DNA from: Chryseobacterium arthrosphaerae
GTDB taxonomy: Bacteria; Bacteroidota; Bacteroidia; Flavobacteriales; Weeksellaceae
NCBI RefSeq assembly: GCF_001684965.1
Contig: NZ_MAYG01000001.1
Coordinates: 1,364,001 to 1,428,000 of the forward strand
Direction of reading: 5' to 3'
DNA: 64,000 nt
The notes beneath the pieces were generated by a model. That model searched no databases. It worked only from the letters and a program-made list of their open reading frames with translations, and was not told the DNA's origin. Position 1 is the first letter of the stretch. Every line of letters begins with the position of its first letter. Shown here piece by piece: positions 61,454-64,000 of this stretch. The position numbers and the translations under genes were made by a program.

Positions 61454-63649
61454 TTGAAAGACCTGCTTCTTATTACTCCGCCTTTTACCCAGCTCAATAC
61501 TCCTTATCCTGCAACGGCCTATATTAAAGGATTCCTGAATACCAAAAATATTTCCGCTTATCAGGTAGATCTGGGTATTGATGTCATTCTGGAATTATTT
61601 TCAAAAAGTGGATTAGAGAAGGTTTTCGGCAAAAAAACTGATCTTCAGAATGCATCTGAAAATTCCCGGCGGATTTTTGCACTGCGGGAAGAATATCTTA
61701 AAACAATTGATCAGGTTATTCCTTTTTTACAGGGGAAAATTCCTACTCTGGCCAGACAGATCTGCAGTATGAATTTTCTTCCGGAAGCCTCCCGTTTCAA
61801 CCAATTGGATGATATGGAATTTGCTTTCGGGAATATGGGACTTCAGGATAAGGCAAAACATCTGGCAACCCTTTATTTAGAAGATATTTCAGATTATATT
61901 GTTGAAAATATTGATGCTGATTTCGGTTTCAGCAGGTATGCAGAGCGTCTTGGAAAAAGTGCCAATTCTTTTGACGAATTATATTTAAAATTATCCGGTG
62001 AACCTACTTTTATCGATGAATTTACTTTAAAAATTCTCCGTGAAAAAATAGAACAGGTACAGCCCAGGCTCATCTGCTTTTCCATTCCGTTTCCGGGAAA
62101 TTTATATTCCGGTTTCAGATCTGCATGGTTTATCAAAAAGCATTATCCGCACATCAGGATTGCTATGGGCGGAGGCTTTCCGAATACCGAACTTAGAGAA
62201 GTTAAAGATCAGCGGGTATTTGAATTTTTTGATTTTATTACCCTGGATGACGGCGAGCTTCCTATTGAGCTTCTCTGTGAAAATATTTGTCATTCCGCGC
62301 AAACCGGAGAACCGCAATATAAAAGAACTTTTTTACTTGAAGATCAGGAAGTAGTTTATAAAAATAATTCCAAAAGGCATGATTATAAACAAGCTGAAAT
62401 AGGAACTCCTGATTATACGGATCTGAAACTTGACGAATATATTTCTGTAATTGAAATCGCCAATCCCATGCACAGCCTATGGAGTGACGGACGATGGAAT
62501 AAGCTGACTATGGCCCACGGCTGCTACTGGGGAAAATGTACCTTCTGCGATATTTCTTTAGACTATATCAAAATCTATGAACCTATTTCCGCAAAAATAC
62601 TGGTAGACCGGATTGAAGAACTGATCCGGACAACAGGCGAAACCGGGTTTCACTTTGTAGATGAAGCAGCTCCTCCTGCCCTGATGCGGGAAGTTGCATT
62701 AGAAATCCTTAGAAGAAATCTCGTTGTTACCTGGTGGACGAATATCCGCTTTGAAAAAAGCTTTACCCGGGATCTGTGTTATCTTCTGAAGCTTTCCGGG
62801 TGTGTTGCCGTTTCCGGAGGATTGGAAGTGGCCAGCGACCGTTTGCTGAAACTGATTGACAAAGGAGTATCTGTTGAACAGGTTGCCAATGTGACAAGAA
62901 ATTTCACGGAAGCAGGGATCATGGTGCACGCCTATCTGATGTATGGCTACCCTACCCAAACCGTTCAGGAAACCGTAGACTCTTTGGAAATGGTCCGTCA
63001 GATGTTTGAAATGGGAATTCTTCAAAGTGGATTCTGGCACCAGTTTGCCATGACCGCCCATTCACCGGTTGGAATGAGCCCTGAAGATTTTGGAGTGATC
63101 CCGATAAAACAGGAAATACAGTTTGCCAACAACGATGTAGATTTTAAAGATAGTACCGGAATTGATCATAATAAATTCAGTTTCGGATTAAAAAAATCTC
63201 TTTTCAATTATATGCACGGAATTAATTTTGAACTGCCTCTTCAGGAATGGTTTGATTTTAAAATTCCAAGAACAAAAATTCATCCGGACTATATTCATGA
63301 CTGTCTTTTGGACGACGGCCAGTTTAATCTTAAGCTTAACTCAAAAGTGATCTTTTTAACCAAAAATGTAATCGCTGAGAATCGCATAAAAAATAAAAAG
63401 AAATATTCCGGTGCGTATACGCTTCTCACATTCCACTTAAAAACCAATATTGTGAAGGTTGAGCTGGAAGAAGACAAGGCGAAATGGCTGATGGAAATTC
63501 TGGATGAAAATGCTATACAAAATCAGAAAAAACCTACTATTCAACAACTTAAGAATCAATTCGAGGAGAATTTTGAGGATTTCGAACTGTTCTGGTTCTC
63601 AAAACCGATGCAGCAATTGAGAGAAAACGGGGTTATTTTGAGTTTATAA
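61454..63649 (+). CDS. B12-binding domain radical SAM protein
   Basis: A 731-residue enzyme. The N-terminal cobalamin-binding-like domain (about 1-290) has LLLITPPFTQLNTPYPATAY, ICFSIPFPGNLYSGFRSAWFIKKHYP, AMGGGFPNTELRE and FITLDDGELPI. The radical SAM domain (about 330-610) has the cluster cysteines C357, C362 and C365 (CYWGKCTFCD), CX4CX2C in place of the common CX3CX2C. FHFVDEAAPPALMREVALEILRR and GGLEVASDRLLKLIDKGV follow. A ~100-residue C-terminal domain is unassigned. Start codon is TTG. Substrate unknown; methylation or rearrangement is possible. Confidence 0.88.
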   Translation: MKDLLLITPPFTQLNTPYPATAYIKGFLNTKNISAYQVDLGIDVILELFSKSGLEKVFGKKTDLQNASENSRRIFALREEYLKTIDQVIPFLQGKIPTLARQICSMNFLPEASRFNQLDDMEFAFGNMGLQDKAKHLATLYLEDISDYIVENIDADFGFSRYAERLGKSANSFDELYLKLSGEPTFIDEFTLKILREKIEQVQPRLICFSIPFPGNLYSGFRSAWFIKKHYPHIRIAMGGGFPNTELREVKDQRVFEFFDFITLDDGELPIELLCENICHSAQTGEPQYKRTFLLEDQEVVYKNNSKRHDYKQAEIGTPDYTDLKLDEYISVIEIANPMHSLWSDGRWNKLTMAHGCYWGKCTFCDISLDYIKIYEPISAKILVDRIEELIRTTGETGFHFVDEAAPPALMREVALEILRRNLVVTWWTNIRFEKSFTRDLCYLLKLSGCVAVSGGLEVASDRLLKLIDKGVSVEQVANVTRNFTEAGIMVHAYLMYGYPTQTVQETVDSLEMVRQMFEMGILQSGFWHQFAMTAHSPVGMSPEDFGVIPIKQEIQFANNDVDFKDSTGIDHNKFSFGLKKSLFNYMHGINFELPLQEWFDFKIPRTKIHPDYIHDCLLDDGQFNLKLNSKVIFLTKNVIAENRIKNKKKYSGAYTLLTFHLKTNIVKVELEEDKAKWLMEILDENAIQNQKKPTIQQLKNQFEENFEDFELFWFSKPMQQLRENGVILSL

Positions 63650-63801
63650 AATTTTCGGATTTTTTCGCAGGGATTTTGCAATAGTAGATTTTTCCTGTTG
63701 GATAATTTTTTCTCTTGATTTTACTGATGACACAGACTATTTCTGAGTATTCAGATCGGGCTGTCCTTTTTAGGTCTTGGCAACACCTGGAACGATAAAG
63801 A

Positions 63802-64000
63802 TTAATTAGGCGTATCTTTCGTAACCGGTCCTACCGATACCTTTTCCTGAACTTTAATAAAGTTCGGATCCATGATTGCCATACGTTCTGCAAGAGCTTT
63901 ATAAGTGGGAAACTTGAGAATAGATGCTCTTCCGGACATTTCCTTATAAATGGTAAAAGACTTTCCTCCTGCCGTTTTCAACTGTTTGGTCGTGGTAATA
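63802..64000 (-). CDS. C-terminal part of an unrecognised protein (partial)
   Basis: On the minus strand a frame is open from the window edge to a TAA at 63802-63804, about 65 residues. It reads KTAGGKSFTIYKEMSGRA, then SILKFPTYKALAERMAIM and DPNFIKVQEKV, and ends PVTKDTPN. It converges on the radical SAM gene. The rest lies beyond the window; no family can be assigned. Confidence 0.6.
   Translation of the reverse strand, partial: ITTTKQLKTAGGKSFTIYKEMSGRASILKFPTYKALAERMAIMDPNFIKVQEKVSVGPVTKDTPN

Overview
The window comes from a Flavobacteriia bacterium (Bacteroidota), almost certainly Chryseobacterium and probably close to C. indologenes. Evidence: a chromosomal subclass B1 metallo-beta-lactamase that reads as the IND type, a short primary sigma factor without region 1.1, a TssN-containing (type iii) T6SS gene set, an SPT-like sphingolipid enzyme, many TAnnTTTG promoter boxes and weak Shine-Dalgarno sites. 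No rRNA, tRNA, CRISPR array, transposase or prophage module was seen.

Layout. 0-6 kb: the 3' part of a CobW/COG0523 GTPase, then a LytS/LytR-type kinase-regulator pair facing an outer-membrane beta-barrel receptor. 5.5-10 kb: an ECF sigma/anti-sigma pair divergent from MsrB, a fasciclin protein and two ferritin-like proteins, which looks like an oxidative or envelope stress module. 10-18 kb: exonuclease III, an S24-type repressor, a glycine-zipper leader peptide, two secreted paralogues, a secreted protein with a phage tail-collar tip, and two unknown acidic proteins. 19-24 kb: a SymE-like toxin divergent from an XRE regulator, followed by an AT-rich run of three genes (HEPN-like helical protein, HNH plus HEPN fusion, DUF4209 with an RNxxxHG motif) and a frameshifted gene remnant. 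This is the best candidate for an undescribed defence system. 24-27 kb: an ArsR regulator with a near-perfect 42-bp dyad, then SRPBCC, YdeI, DoxX and DUF4256 genes bounded by octanucleotide arrays. 26.8-27.5 kb: four copies of a ~157-bp tandem repeat. 28-32 kb: threonine aldolase, a DtxR/MntR-type regulator, the beta-lactamase and a class V aminotransferase.

32-35.4 kb: tssG-tssN-tssK, part of a T6SS. 35.8-43.3 kb: S1/P1 nuclease, rpoD, two adjacent proteins that both carry an AlkB-like HxD...H...R pattern, a lipoprotein, a GNAT enzyme and an S9 peptidase. 43.3-50.6 kb: a copper-handling cluster (haem-binding protein, two DUF3347 proteins, a metal-binding/multicopper oxidase/CopB fusion, a HYC_CC_PP protein, a TonB-dependent receptor). 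50.6-64 kb: kdsA, DUF1697, two large polytopic glycosyltransferase-like proteins, a cysteine synthase-like enzyme, an SPT-like enzyme, a DMT transporter, a B12-binding radical SAM protein and the end of one more gene.

Many transcription units end in clear intrinsic terminators, several of them shared by convergent genes. Long intergenic spaces are rich in degenerate repeats: 8-bp arrays, an ATCTGCG family, and a structured element that could be an RNA or a small mobile element. All functional names rest on motif reading and recall of families; no search was run.
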